Part shown: positions 8,799-20,460 of the stretch, in pieces
How positions within the stretch are numbered: position 1 is the first letter of the stretch
Layout: each line of letters begins with the position of its first letter
Assembly: GCA_019648995.1 (NCBI GenBank)
Contig: BLXT01007473.1
Coordinates: forward strand, 47,255-68,921
Origin: Plakobranchus ocellatus
Lineage: Eukaryota; Mollusca; Gastropoda; Plakobranchidae
DNA length: 21,667 nucleotides
Direction of reading: 5' to 3'
Position numbers and translations under genes: made by a program
The notes under the pieces: model-generated
Databases searched by the model: none
What the model saw: the letters and a program-made list of their open reading frames with translations, nothing else
What the model was told of the DNA's origin: nothing

Positions 8799-9194
8799 CC
8801 CCCTGTTGTGCAGGCCAGGCCTGTAGGAGAGAGACAAACTATCTAGGAAGAAACAAAGGTAGCAGTTACGAAAGATCTGTAAGTCCAAGAGCAGCTCAGG
8901 TATGACTGACGGATGTTGGTTGGAGTGAGTGTATGAGAGAAGTGAACTCTGTTCATCGGTTACGGTTATGACAAAACTAATCGTAATATTATGTTATTCA
9001 ACATGTGGTTTTATATAAATGTTTCATCTGCTAAGCGGGAAGAAAAATTATTTCAAACAAATAATAATTGAAAAAATTACACATGATAATATGAAAGAAG
9101 CCATTTGGTTATAATATATATATGTTGAATTCTGGTATGTGGTAGATGTAGCATGATTGTTGCTGATAAAGTGTTATCTTTTTCATGTATGGTT

Positions 9195-9308
9195 ACTTTA
9201 ATATTTGATGTATTTTTGTGTTACAATCCCTTGTCATGTATGCATATGACTTTAATATCACCTGATGTATTTTTGTGTTACAATCCCCCAATTTCCTGGA
9301 GATTTTTT
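9195..9308 (+). repeat. 57-bp tandem duplication
   Basis: GATGTATTTTTGTGTTACAA occurs at 9207 and 9264, each preceded by an ACTTTAATAT segment, giving a 57-bp period over about two copies. The outer borders are approximate. Confidence 0.8.
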
Positions 9309-9612
9309 GTCTTCCTTGTTTTTTTTCGTTTAATATAATGTGCAAGTATTTACAATAATGAGTTATATATATGTTATAGTGATACATTCATCTCTCTTGA
9401 AAAACAACCACTCGTCACTGTGCTACAATTTTGGCAGAAGTCATTTCATATACTATTGAGATCATTAACAAAATGTGTTTTATTTCTTTCTTTTTTTTTT
9501 TGACTTTAGCCATTTTAATCTATTAATATATTCAAAACTGTGTTAAGACATTTTCAATCCAACAGATCTTGTTCTCCTGATTAGAAAGTTGTTTCACTTG
9601 CATCTTGAAATA

Positions 9613-9800
9613 AATCTGACTTATACCAAAATCATAGCACAGTGACAATATGATCTCTCTACTTTTATCCCTGCAGTGTTTAGTTGGCTATTTGAGGGTG
9701 ATGTTTAATCTGACTTATACCAAAATCACAGCACAATGACAATATGATCTCTCTACTTTTATCCCTGCAGTGTTTAGTTGGCTATATGAGGGTGATGTTT
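9613..9800 (+). repeat. 94-bp tandem duplication with splice-acceptor-like core
   Basis: AATCTGACTTATACCAAAAT starts at 9613 and again at 9707. The two 94-bp copies differ at only a few bases, and a third copy begins at 9801 (AATCTTACTC). Each copy contains CTCTCTACTTTTATCCCTGC followed by AG, which looks like a strong 3' splice site (AG at 9675-9676 and 9769-9770). Confidence 0.93.
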
Positions 9801-10079
9801 AATCTTACTCAGGACTCAGGCCTAGTACTTCTATTTATCATCGATTTTCCTTGATGAATGTTATAGCTTCACGTGAATGACTAAATATACAGGGGCTCAC
9901 TGGTGAACTGTGCACCTTGGGTGAAAGAATAGGTTATTTATATAACACATCATTTGTATAGGTGTGCTCTGCAATGTAAATACTTGTTTGATGTTATCAT
10001 TTTGAAAGTTCTACATAAAGAATTTTTGCTTTGTCATTGTCCATTTCTTTCTCATAATCATTATTTGAATTTATGATTG

Positions 10080-10085
10080 AATAAA
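10080..10085 (+). terminator. Candidate poly(A) signal for the pyrophosphatase gene
   Basis: Canonical AATAAA with GT-rich DNA within about 20 bp downstream. It is one of five hexamers in the region and was chosen only on the downstream element. Confidence 0.3.
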
Positions 10086-10900
10086 TTCTGTGCCTGTCAT
10101 TAGATTTAAATTGTACATGAACTGCTTCATTGTGGTTCATCTTTATTCAGTTTTATTGTTATTACACTTACAGCAATATTAACTGTAGAAAAGAATAGGT
10201 TATATTCCAAATTCAATTCACAAAAAACAACACCATTGTTTCATACATTATAATTGTTTGTTTATAGGACATCAGTAACAAGTTTATTTCTGTGGTGTAA
10301 TTGTTGTCTGTCTCATTGCAAGCTTGTTGCCACAAAAATGAAGGGGGGGAGGGGGCAAGTAAGGCACATAATTGGAATTCATTTGTGAAATCTTAGAGTC
10401 TACTCTGTGCACATAGTAACTGTTTTTTTTTTTTTTAACAAGACATGAATATTCTCTTCTCTACATTCAAACTTTATGAATAAATTAAAAATGAGGCTGC
10501 TCCTAATTTTTTAGTTTCAAAAGTTCTGAATTATTTTTAGAAATTAATATTTTAAGTTATTATTGAGCCTGAAGAGAACGTTGTTGTGTGTAATCTAATT
10601 GGTGCTTTTTCTTTTAATTGGTCATATATATCATTAATCGTTACTGATAATTGTGGGGTTGATTTTGAAAATGTTGACTAAATCAAGCTAAGATTACTAC
10701 ATGTATTTACTACATAAGAAAGTTAGATCATAATAAAGTGGTAACAAATATCAATGAGTTCTCTGGTGAAATGTTGAAAATTGAGTGAACGATTGTCTAT
10801 TTGTGCAGGTGACGCTTCTGCTTCTGCCTTTTCATAATGTCTTTGATTTTAAACCACATTACTTGTACAGTACTGTTACCGCTTTTGAAAAGAAAAGATT

Positions 10901-13900
10901 TTAGAGTATTTGGGCCTTTTCATTTTCTCCGTTAATAACTGCACACTATCAAATATCTATAATTTTCATCACTACAAATGTGCAGAATTGCATGCTTAGG
11001 ATATATCAATGTAAAATTGAATTTTCTCAAAAATACATGTTTGTTTCACAAAAATTAATCTCCCAAGTTGGACACTCAGCCTCGCTTCCCTTTGTTTACA
11101 GTAAAGCTAAATGCAGTATTGACATATTACAGGAGAACCACTTCAATGTTGGGCCGTTTTTTGTTTCCGTATAACAGGCCTGCTTTCCTAAAGAAAAATT
11201 TCATAGATCTGTATCTAGCCTATCAAGAGATTGTCTGAAAATAGCTCCGAGGGCATGCTCCCTCCAAAAAAAAAAAGTTAAAAGCATGAGGCCGAAATGG
11301 CACTACCTAGAACAATTATGAATTAAGAGGAGAACAATTAATATCCTAATGTTACTTTATGCACAAATTTTACAGATCCATCAATGTGGTTATCAAAATT
11401 GTGACGATTGTCCAAAAAAAATGCAGGTCTAATTAACCCACTTTTATCCTGCCAATATAAACAACAGCTGTAATATCTAGGTTTTCTCGTGGAAAAGGTA
11501 ACAGATCTTAGAAGGAATAATGTAAAATGTTACATGTACTTGCTGTTTCTTTGGTCTAATCCCAGTGGTGGATGTAAATGTCAACATTTTTGTCAACTAT
11601 CATAACTTCTTGACAAAATAAGAGAATATCAATATGTCGGCCAAAATTGCACCATCCTTCAGGGCTTTCTTTCTGACGTGAATCTCAAATTAAAACATTT
11701 CTGGCAATGCCTATGGTAATTATAGGTTATACTACAACTTCTTTAGATTTTGCTTTCAATATTTTTTCGTTGCTATATGTTGTTTTATATACGAGGACTT
11801 ATTTAGACTTAGCTTTCAATGCTTATTCGTTATTAATGTCATAACTCAGAGTACACTAACATTTTGCAGTTTTTCAGCGTAGGCCTATTTTAACAATTGT
11901 GTATGACTCAAATACATGAATATAGAAATAGATGAACCTGTGAGCGATTTCCGTAAAGGAAACTGGGCTTCTGCAAATACCTCCTCCCCCCCAAGGAAAA
12001 ACAATATACATGTATTTATGTATAGAAATAAATATATAAAGAAAGAGAGAGTGTGTGGGTCTTCAATCAAGGGAGATAACTAAAAAAAAAAAATCGATAT
12101 CGCCTGGAGATCGACTTAAGCAGTGTTGACTGTATCCAGTGAGTGTTTGTGAACAACTCTCAACCAGAGACACAAAAGCAAATTTCATATTCACACAAAA
12201 GAAAAAACCACTGAACACATGAATTAGTATAGATCTGGTTTTCTTCTTTGTAATTTTTATTGATTTATGTTGATATAGACATTTTCTTTAAAAATGACAA
12301 AACATAAATTGATCTGAGGACATGAACATAAATTCATTAGTTTATACAAGTGCCATGATGAGTGAGATTGACAACAAAAAGAAAATATTGATGATAATAA
12401 TACCCGCTTAAACTCTTTAGTACGAAAAAAAAAACCACAAATGTAGCAGATCTACTACAAATCGAAAAAAGAAAAGAATATGAATTGATGAAAATCAATT
12501 GTAATCTGTAATGCTATCTGACAAGCTAGTTGACACAATTGTTACTAGAATAATCAGAGAATCAATCAATCAACAGGAAGTTTGCAATTACAAGATGGAA
12601 CGGACATACTGCAATGTAAACAAAATAATTCACAAACACTGTACACTCTAGCTCATATGATCTTTTCAAATACATGTACAACCCTCCACTTGAAATTAGG
12701 CATCCGTTGGCATTTGCCCCCAAAAAAGAGTAAATTAGAAAAAGCTGAACATGTTGGGGACGTCAAACAAAATATTACTGTTTCACATGCTTAGAAATTT
12801 TATAAAAAAATGTCATTAACTATGCTCATTTAGCTTCTCTAGATAGCTTCCTGTTGAGCAAATGTTGACAAACAGCTCATTTCACACTAAGTGGGTGCGA
12901 ATGCTCTCTTGAGGGGGGTGGGGACCCGGCTCTAGGTCATGCTAGATTTATCTATCTAGCTAGGACTTTCAAGCAACAAGGCAACAAATTGTATCTTCAG
13001 CAAATGGATGGCATGGAATATTGGAAGTTTTCTTCTGACACAGCAGATTACTTTAATACTCCATACCATCCGCAAGCAGTTAGTATCCTTGTTGGGGTGA
13101 AAAAGGGGTGGAGGGAAGAGCGAAAAAAAGAAACCTTTAATTTTTTTTTACAGAAAATTAACAAGAAAAACATCAGAGGCATGTGAGGGGGAAGAAGGGA
13201 GAAAAAAGGGAAAACAAAGAAAGAAAAGATGGCAATTTAAGTTAACGAAGGAACAAACCATATGGCCACTGGAAAGTCATTAAAGCTTCATGGAAAGCAA
13301 GTCTCGCCTTGTGTCATGTATTTCTGTTCACAACAACATGATCAACTGAGAATACAAGTGCACTAAGTGCACTCTGTGAGAGAGAGAGAAAGAGTCCAGT
13401 TGTGATCTTCATAAGAAAATAGAGCAAACATTGCAAGCAGAAGAAAATAACACTTCTCCATTTCTTTTTGTGCACAATATCGTGTTTCAAAACATATAAT
13501 TGTAAACCAATCTCTTTCATCCAAAGAAAGGTATAGATATTGCTCAATTTCTTGCACATAATCCAATTCCCTACATAGTGGAGCTCACCACTCACACACA
13601 CGCACAGACACACTACTTGAATTTGCCATGTTTCAAAGAATAGGTGGGTTGTGGACAGTAGTTTCACAAAACCTGTAGCAGTCCAACAAAGTCAGGCGAG
13701 CTAGCAGATCTAAACAAAGGATTTGTAAATTTAAACTAAAAAGTAAAAATTACCACATTCAATCATCAATGTACACATTTGATTGTATTTTAACGAAAGT
13801 TAGCTGTGAAGATCGATAACTACCACATTTTGTGAGACTCGTATACACAATTGCTAAGCACCTTACTAGCGACATGAGGACAATATACTTTTGTAAGCTC

Positions 13901-14733
13901 AACAGTGTGCTAAAGAGGTAAGAAATCTATACTTATGCAGCTGTTAATATGTTGAGCCTTGCTAGTAAAAAGATCCTCAGTGATAAATTCTGAGCGCAGG
14001 CTAACATGATGTGCAGGCCTAGATGTGTGAACTAAATGAGATAATAAAACTAAGCATAAGCAACCATCATCATAAGATTTGTGCCTTTCACAAAGTCAAA
14101 ATAAATAGCAGCTCCAGAGAAAACCACGACTCTCCTCTTGTGACAATTGCTTGTACAGTATTCCTTTCTTCTGCTAAAAGATGTTCCCAGCTTTCTCAAT
14201 TAGGTATGAGAAATCTAACATGTTACAGACAGAAGCCAAGACCGTGGAGAAAACTTTACGCTGCTGTTTACTCCTGGAAAAAAAAGTCATCTTTCATTCA
14301 AACTCCTGAACTAAATTCTTTAATTGACTTGGCTGCAGTGCAGTACATACAGGCCTATTGAATCTAAAAATTTCCTTGGGTGAAACCATTTCCTCATCTA
14401 AAATAAATGTGTGCCTTTCTTAAATAATAAACGTGTGCCTTTCTTTGCCTCGAAAGCTGGATTTAATTTGCTTCAGTAATTAATAAAACAAGTCATATTT
14501 TATTTCAAAATAAATGAGTAAACCCTGGACTGCACAATGATTTTATCTTAAAGCCAGAGTTTAATCCATAAGAAATTATCTTCTATAAGTTTTCCTCTAG
14601 TACAACACACAGTATTAGTAACCTGCTGAGCACGGGCCACAAATTCAATACTTTCAATAAGATGAAAACAAACCTTCAAAAACAAACAACACTGACACAA
14701 GAATCTCTATCATGATGGAAGGAGCTGTGCCTA
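10901..14733. other. Non-coding convergent-gene interval, left half
   Basis: AT-rich DNA with many short open frames and none recognisable as a protein. Long A runs on the + strand begin here (about 11267, 12083, 12425). A degenerate duplication of about 59 bp is visible at 11743-11831 (TTTAGATTTTGCTTTCAAT against TTTAGACTTAGCTTTCAAT). CAAGGGAGATAACT at 12068-12081 matches a motif I recall as common in molluscan non-coding DNA. It may include part of the TCF-like 3' UTR on the - strand. Confidence 0.5.
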
Positions 14734-15120
14734 GCGACTCCCCTGCAACTTCTGCATGTAACTCATCAGGCTAAATGATTGTAGTAGTTTACAGTAGGCG
14801 ACTCCCCTGCAACTTCTGCATGTAACTCATCAGGCCAAATGATTGTAGNNNNTAGATTACAGTAGGCGACTCCCCTGCACCTTCTGCATGTAACTCATCA
14901 GGCCAAATGATTGTAGTAGATTACAGTAGGCGACCCCCCTGCACCTTCTGCATGTAACTCATCAGGCCAAATGATTGTAGTAGATTACAGTAGGCGACTC
15001 TCCTGCAACTTCTGTATGTAACTCATCAGGCCAAATGATTGTAGTAGTTTACAGTAGGCGACTCCCCTGCAACTTCTGCATGTAACTCATCAGGCCAAAT
15101 GATTGTAGTAGTTTACAGTA
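14734..15120. repeat. 64-bp minisatellite, 6 copies, with a 4-N gap
   Basis: GCGACTCCCCTGCAACTTCT starts units at 14734, 14798, 14866, 14930, 14994 and 15058. The spacing is 64 bp except for 68 bp across the NNNN at 14849-14852. Variants such as CCTGCACC and TAGATTAC are shared by neighbouring middle units. The true copy number is uncertain because a gap sits in the array. Confidence 0.97.
14849..14852. other. Assembly gap (4 N)
   Basis: NNNN inside the 64-bp array. It adds 4 bases to one unit compared with its neighbours, so it is probably a placeholder and not a measured gap. Confidence 0.95.
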
Positions 15121-15332
15121 AAGGGAAGGGGAGGTTGGGGGGGTGTATCATCACATGTCAGCCACTGTGTCAGTACTTCTCTCCCCTTCAGTACGTACAA
15201 AAGAGAAATCATCCAGTATGGTTCAATAACAACCTTTGATAATCATATAAATAATATGGAATATGTCAGTGAACACATGCATGAAACAATAAACGGTTCA
15301 GAGGAGGAGAGGGAGGGAGGGAAGCTAGTATT

Positions 15333-15470
15333 CCAACCAGACAAGATCTGACTGACCAACAACGCACACTGCGCAAACACCTGATAATTTCACTGTCCCA
15401 TCCAACCAGGCAAGATCTGACTGACCAACAACGCTCACTGCAAAAACACATGACAATTTCACTGTCCAAT
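15333..15470. repeat. 69-bp tandem duplication
   Basis: CCAACCAGACAAGATCTGAC starts at 15333 and a close copy starts at 15402. Both run through GACCAACAACGC and AATTTCACTGTCC. Scattered substitutions show it is older than the 131-bp array. Confidence 0.9.
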
Positions 15471-16150
15471 CTAAACAGACTGGAATCCTCTAGAGAGAAA
15501 CCCCTCTGGAACCAGATGCAAGACAAGTTTAGTTTTGTAACCCTAGAGATTATGGAGGGGGGAAAGGCTGCAGGAGACCAACATAATTTACATTAAGCGG
15601 GAGTTTCAATTATCAGAGTTTATATTAAGAGGATTCCATTCTTACCATGTTTCCGTACAACTTGCACTCTCTCAGTACATGCACGTAAAAATAACCATTT
15701 TACATAATTATATATTAATATTATATTGACTGCAAAAGTTGGTTGGTTTGTTTCATAATACTTTTCTGTCATCACCATCCACCCTGAGCTGGGAGGGGTT
15801 CAAAAAACACAAAAAGATAGAAAATTGTGTGGCAATGTGAGAAAACCAATCAGAACCTGCTTGCTCTGTCTTTTGTGTTCAGCACTTGAGAGGTACAAAA
15901 GTATGGGCTTATACTTTACACATGATTTTCTATGTGTGAAACATGACTTTCTATGTGTCATCTTTGATTTTTATTTTCTTCACTTTGCCGCCTTTAATTC
16001 TCAAATTTTCAGTTCTGATCGAGATATCACCAAACTTGGGGACTAAAAAAGACACAACTCATGCAAAAATGAACAACTCAGCCTGCATGTGTAGCCGGTG
16101 TTGTGAAGGAATTTCTCAAGTTGCCACAGAATTTTGTATGGAAAATCAAA

Positions 16151-16154
<4 letters not shown>

Positions 16155-16202
<48 letters not shown>
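16155..16202. repeat. (AG)n microsatellite, about 24 units
   Basis: An uninterrupted AG dinucleotide run of about 48 bp. It creates Glu-Arg and Ser-Leu repeats in overlapping short open frames, which are artefacts. Confidence 0.98.
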
Positions 16203-16207
<5 letters not shown>

Positions 16208-16860
16208 AGAGAACGCTGATTATGTTCTTCCACTGGAGCAAAGGAAAACAGTTTGAAAAACAACAACAAAAAAACCCAGGTGATTGAGAAGAAACACACA
16301 AAATCACAATGATTATCCATGCAGGGAGATTTGAAAATTTCTTTGTGCACCTTACAGGATAAGACAGGATACTTGAGACTGCCCTTCTGCTGCTACTGCA
16401 GCTAATGTTGATGATGGTAGAGAACGGCTACTGCACAGCAACATTATTTCATGTCATCAGATTTTACAAGCAGACAGGTTAACTCTCTAGGTCTGGGATT
16501 AATTTCCAAGTTTTGGGATAACTTTTATCTTTCAAGACCCAATGTACAGCCTACAAAACATGTTTGTTACTACCTAAATATCACACCCCTTCATCAGTCC
16601 ATGAGAGCTCCAAGCTAACTTGTTTTTATTACAGTTAAAAACCAAATGCTGAGAGTGGTATTTTAAGCCAAGCTATTGATCTTACAGAGAGTGGTGAAAC
16701 AAATGTAGACCCATCTGCTGTGGCCTTGTGTTCTTGGAAATCAGAGGAGAAACCTTTACACTGAACATTCACATGGATCAAAAAAAAAAAAAAAATTTTA
16801 CATGACCATTTCTTTTTGTCCTCTCTACTATCATACTCATTTTACACCAACAGAACCGAA

Positions 16861-16895
16861 GATATATATATATATATATAGATATATATATATAG
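16861..16895. repeat. (AT)n microsatellite
   Basis: GATATATATATATATATATA followed by a second GATATATATATATA block. A similar AT-rich TATATA block lies at about 18117-18150. Confidence 0.95.
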
Positions 16896-19800
16896 AAATT
16901 CCTAATACGTATGTGCGTTGTGCCTGGCAGAGATAAAAAAAACAAAATAGATAAAAATGGCTGGGGATACTGAGCCCCCCCAAAATCTGTCTGTGTAGGC
17001 TTCTAGCAGGCAAGTAGAGAAATTTTATTTGAATGTCCTCAAAAGGTTTTAATTACTTTGTTTTACATTCCGTGAGGCAATTTGGGACATACAATTACAA
17101 CTCATGGTCTGGTCACATACAGTATATGTGTCAGCCTCCATAACAGAAGTTAAGTTGTTGCTGACTTTACTATGACTCGGTTAAAAAAAAACTAGAACTA
17201 GGGGGAAGAGAAGAGAAAGTGATAATTTCTGTACGTGCTGAACTTTCTCTTTCATTTAGAAATAAAAATGTTGATTTGAATTCATCCACATAGATCCACC
17301 TATCGATCCACTTTGTGGGGCTGCTCAGAAACCACATTCAACCAAAACTTATCAACTTCTTGCTATGATTTTAAATATGGTGTTTAAACAATTCCATAAA
17401 AATCTGAATTCATCGAAATAAAAATATAATTGTAACAAGCAGACCCTTGCTGCTTTTCAAGCAAAAAAAAAATCTAAAAAATTAAAAAAAAAAAAAAAAA
17501 ACAGAACAAAAATGACGCACTGCATCATTAATAAATCTCATAATATATCAACAGTATTATACAAAATATTGCTTTTCAAAGTGTCGTCATGTGTTGTGGT
17601 TGTTTTAAACAACTAATGAATTAAAGTATATGCAGAAGAAAAATAGCATTTATTTTTAGAAAAAATACAACAATGAATGCTAGATGTTTTTTCCCTCGAT
17701 AAACAAAACCAGTATTTTATATCATGGCCTCGTTTATATTGGTCAATTTACATTTAGTGGAGGACAACAAAATACCCAAACATCTTTCCTAAAAATTTAT
17801 TAAAAATTGATTGTGGAAGAAGCAAAGGCATAAAAATTTTTAAAAAACAAGCCCAGCAATGTCTGCTGTCGAAATTGAGAAAAAGAAAAGTCATTTTCAT
17901 GAGCATAAAAATGTTGCAATGTACTCGATACTGCACACCGTGTCCTTGTCAGGGTTAAATAAGGGGATAAGTCAAGCATAGGTCATATATTGTGCAGTCA
18001 TGCTTAAAAATATACTGGCAGCATCCATAATACACTTCTGAACACACACTTTCTTGCACCTTCAATAAATCATTCATATTTTTTTTCCTTCATAGGCAGA
18101 GGTATGAAGATATAATATTATATATACACACATATATATAATATATATACATAAATCTATAATTGCCAATCAAGCTTCTAAGTCTATGATTGAGCAACAC
18201 TTCTACACCAGCTCACTATGTACACTTTGGTTCCCTTCCCCCCCCCTCTCTTTTGTCCACACACTTCTGATAGATCCACCATTTACACACCCTCCTCCCA
18301 CGCACATAGTTCATGCAAATCTCAAAATATTGGTGCTGAAGTGACAATCAATTCAATGGGACACTAGATACATAGATTGTATATAAAACTAGTATTTATA
18401 AACAGAATTTTGAAACTGTTATGTTTTTTGTATGATAATAATAATAAGAAGAAAAATACAACTCTCAATCTTTAACAAATGGTTTTGACAAGGTGATTAC
18501 TGAGCCCCCACTGAAAACCAACACTACGCACCAGTTATAATGCACATCAATGCACAACTACTCACTAGCTGGCAAACAATTCTCTTCCTTTCTGAACTTT
18601 ACCTTCACTTTTCAATTTTGACAGACTTTCCTTTCTTTCTTTCTTTTGTTTTGTTACCGCAACTGCTTATTTAAACAACCAATCCATTCTCTTGGCCCTA
18701 GTGACACACTTCTCCAAATCCCCAATCTTTAGAAAAAAGCAGCAACTGCCATTTGAGTTCTGAGCAAACCCAACATCATCACATTTGGTTGGAGTCTTCC
18801 CTGAAGCATGGCAGCTTTCACAGACAAACCCACATACCTTTTCAATCTCCCAATCCAGTGTGGATTGTTTGCCTCAGTCATAGTACCCCAAATCAGGTGG
18901 CTCTAAAAATCAAATTCCACTTGATAGCAAATGGGTTATATTTTACATGGTTGATGTTAATACACTCAAGCATTCTATGAAAAAATGATACAGTCCCTTA
19001 CCTTTAAATTTTTTTGGGCAACATTTAAATTTATGAAATTCAAAGATTTGTTTTTCGCGCATCAATCCAAGTTAAATAACAAAACAAAACCAAACATTTT
19101 CCCACTGTGTCCAACTTGTTTTAGAAACAAATAGAGAGCCTGTGTGATGACTATCCTACACACTGCCTTGCTGGCCCTCACAGCTTGCACAAGTTCAGTT
19201 TATTCAGATAAATTTTGTTACAGTGCAATCCAGTTATACTGACATGACAGATTAGTCTCAAGGCATCAGAAGTGTTTTCAATAGTGTCAATCATTATAAC
19301 TTACGATGAGCTTTTACAACGGTGACAATCTAACAGACAGGTGCAAGCGTTTATTTTAGGATTTTTCTCTTCTGAAGAAAGCCGTGAAAAAAAAAAGGAG
19401 AAAAGCAAACAAACTTCTTTTTTGTCCTGAAAGTCTTAAAACTGATATTTGACAGCTCATTTAGACATGACCATAAGAAAGTCTCAATAAAATATCAAAG
19501 GCGAAATCCAGGGGAGTGTATGCCGTTATTGAACCAGGTCAACATTAGCCTGACCTTCCTCCTGTCCCTTGCACAGCCCACTAAACAATCTATTTAACTT
19601 GTCACCACAGTTTTAGTTTTAGCAGATCAACACTTTTGTTTTCTTTGCTAGTAATAATGGTGAGGAAATCACTGAATAAAGTAAACAGTTTCATGGATTA
19701 ATCCTGAGAGCCTGAGGGACTGTGCTGGAGTTACCTTGAGTGAAAGAAAAAAAAAGACAAGAAGATATGTATGAGGGTCTGACAACATCAGTCGCTTGGT

Positions 19801-19946
19801 GAAGGGAAGCCAAACTGATTTATGAGGCCCAAAACATGAAAAAAACGACTACCCACCAAAAAATAATACTTTCACTTTTGCCTTGTTCTTCATCCATTTT
19901 TCTACATTATACTCAGCTCTTAAGTTGGAAAAATGCTTCAAAATAT

Positions 19947-19952
19947 TTTATT
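19947..19952 (-). terminator. Candidate poly(A) signal for the TCF-like gene
   Basis: TTTATT on the + strand, so AATAAA on the - strand. It is the first canonical hexamer after the TCF stop, about 510 nt away. Use is unproven, and several more hexamers follow. Confidence 0.3.
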
Positions 19953-20460
19953 TTGATTTTTTAAAAGTATATGGTAAATGGAATTTGTCACATTTTGAGA
20001 GAATTCAACAATGATTTTCTCAAAGTTTTCTTAAATTTTGAATATATAAAAATCACCAAAAATCAGAAAATCAACATATTGAGGTCCAGCAAGTTTTAAA
20101 GAATTCAGAAAATGCCACCCTATGTGAAAACATATCAAACTCAATTTTGATATATCTTCACCATGCGACTGATTTTCTCAAGACTCGCTCACATACAGGA
20201 GTAAACTGCCAAAGAACACAGGTAGATGTCGACAAAACTTTTTACCAATAAAAATCATGAGGTACAAAATACAGGATTAAATAAAGATGCTGATACAATA
20301 CTGCAGAATATTGACAGACATGCTGTTGATGTATGTGGATTGCACTGTAGAAACCAACACTTTCAATATTTGTTGTAACAAAAAAGTAACAACTATGTTA
20401 ACTATTTTGAGGGTGGGTGAGAAAGTTTGAACCCGAAAGTGTTGCTAACAAATACAGAGC

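Larger units (their letters stand above)
8037..10900 (+). other. Pyrophosphatase 3' UTR and downstream DNA (end undefined)
   Basis: There is no convincing coding sequence. Candidate AATAAA hexamers on the + strand lie at 8316, 9609, 10080, 10479 and 10732. The one at 10080 is followed by a GT-rich stretch (TTCTGTGCCTGTCATT), and I favour it slightly. The region also holds a SINE-like core fragment (8766-8798), a 57-bp duplication and a 94-bp duplication. Where the transcript ends cannot be read from sequence alone. Confidence 0.5.
15121..20460. other. Non-coding interval, right half; includes TCF-like 3' UTR
   Basis: No convincing coding sequence on either strand. Just left of the TCF stop codon this must be the 3' UTR of the - strand gene. 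The first canonical poly(A) hexamer on that strand is at 19947-19952 (TTTATT on +), about 510 nt after the stop. Others lie at 19350, 17649, 17024, 16625 and 15970. Apart from the 69-bp duplication, the (AG)n and (AT)n tracts and A-rich runs, I see nothing in it. Confidence 0.5.

Noticed and set aside
8607..8846. 79-codon + strand open frame downstream of the pyrophosphatase stop
   Set aside because: Its C-terminal half is the SINE-like core fragment. Nothing suggests a protein.
13314..13667. 117-codon - strand open frame with hydrophobic and Cys/Val-rich stretches
   Set aside because: Its repetitive parts come from GA- and CA-rich tracts. I see no domain, splice context or family resemblance.
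14023..14361. 112-codon + strand open frame
   Set aside because: It has no recognisable motif and sits in AT-rich DNA that is probably 3' UTR of the opposite gene. The length is not unusual for chance in 12 kb.
16078..16350. Open frame on the - strand with a long Ser-Leu repeat, and the matching Glu-Arg frame on the + strand (15943-16287)
   Set aside because: Both are made by the (AG)n microsatellite at 16155-16202. The flanks show no protein features.
20420..20445. GTTTGAACCC near 20428 as a pol III B box or tRNA
   Set aside because: No A box or cloverleaf can be drawn around it on either strand.
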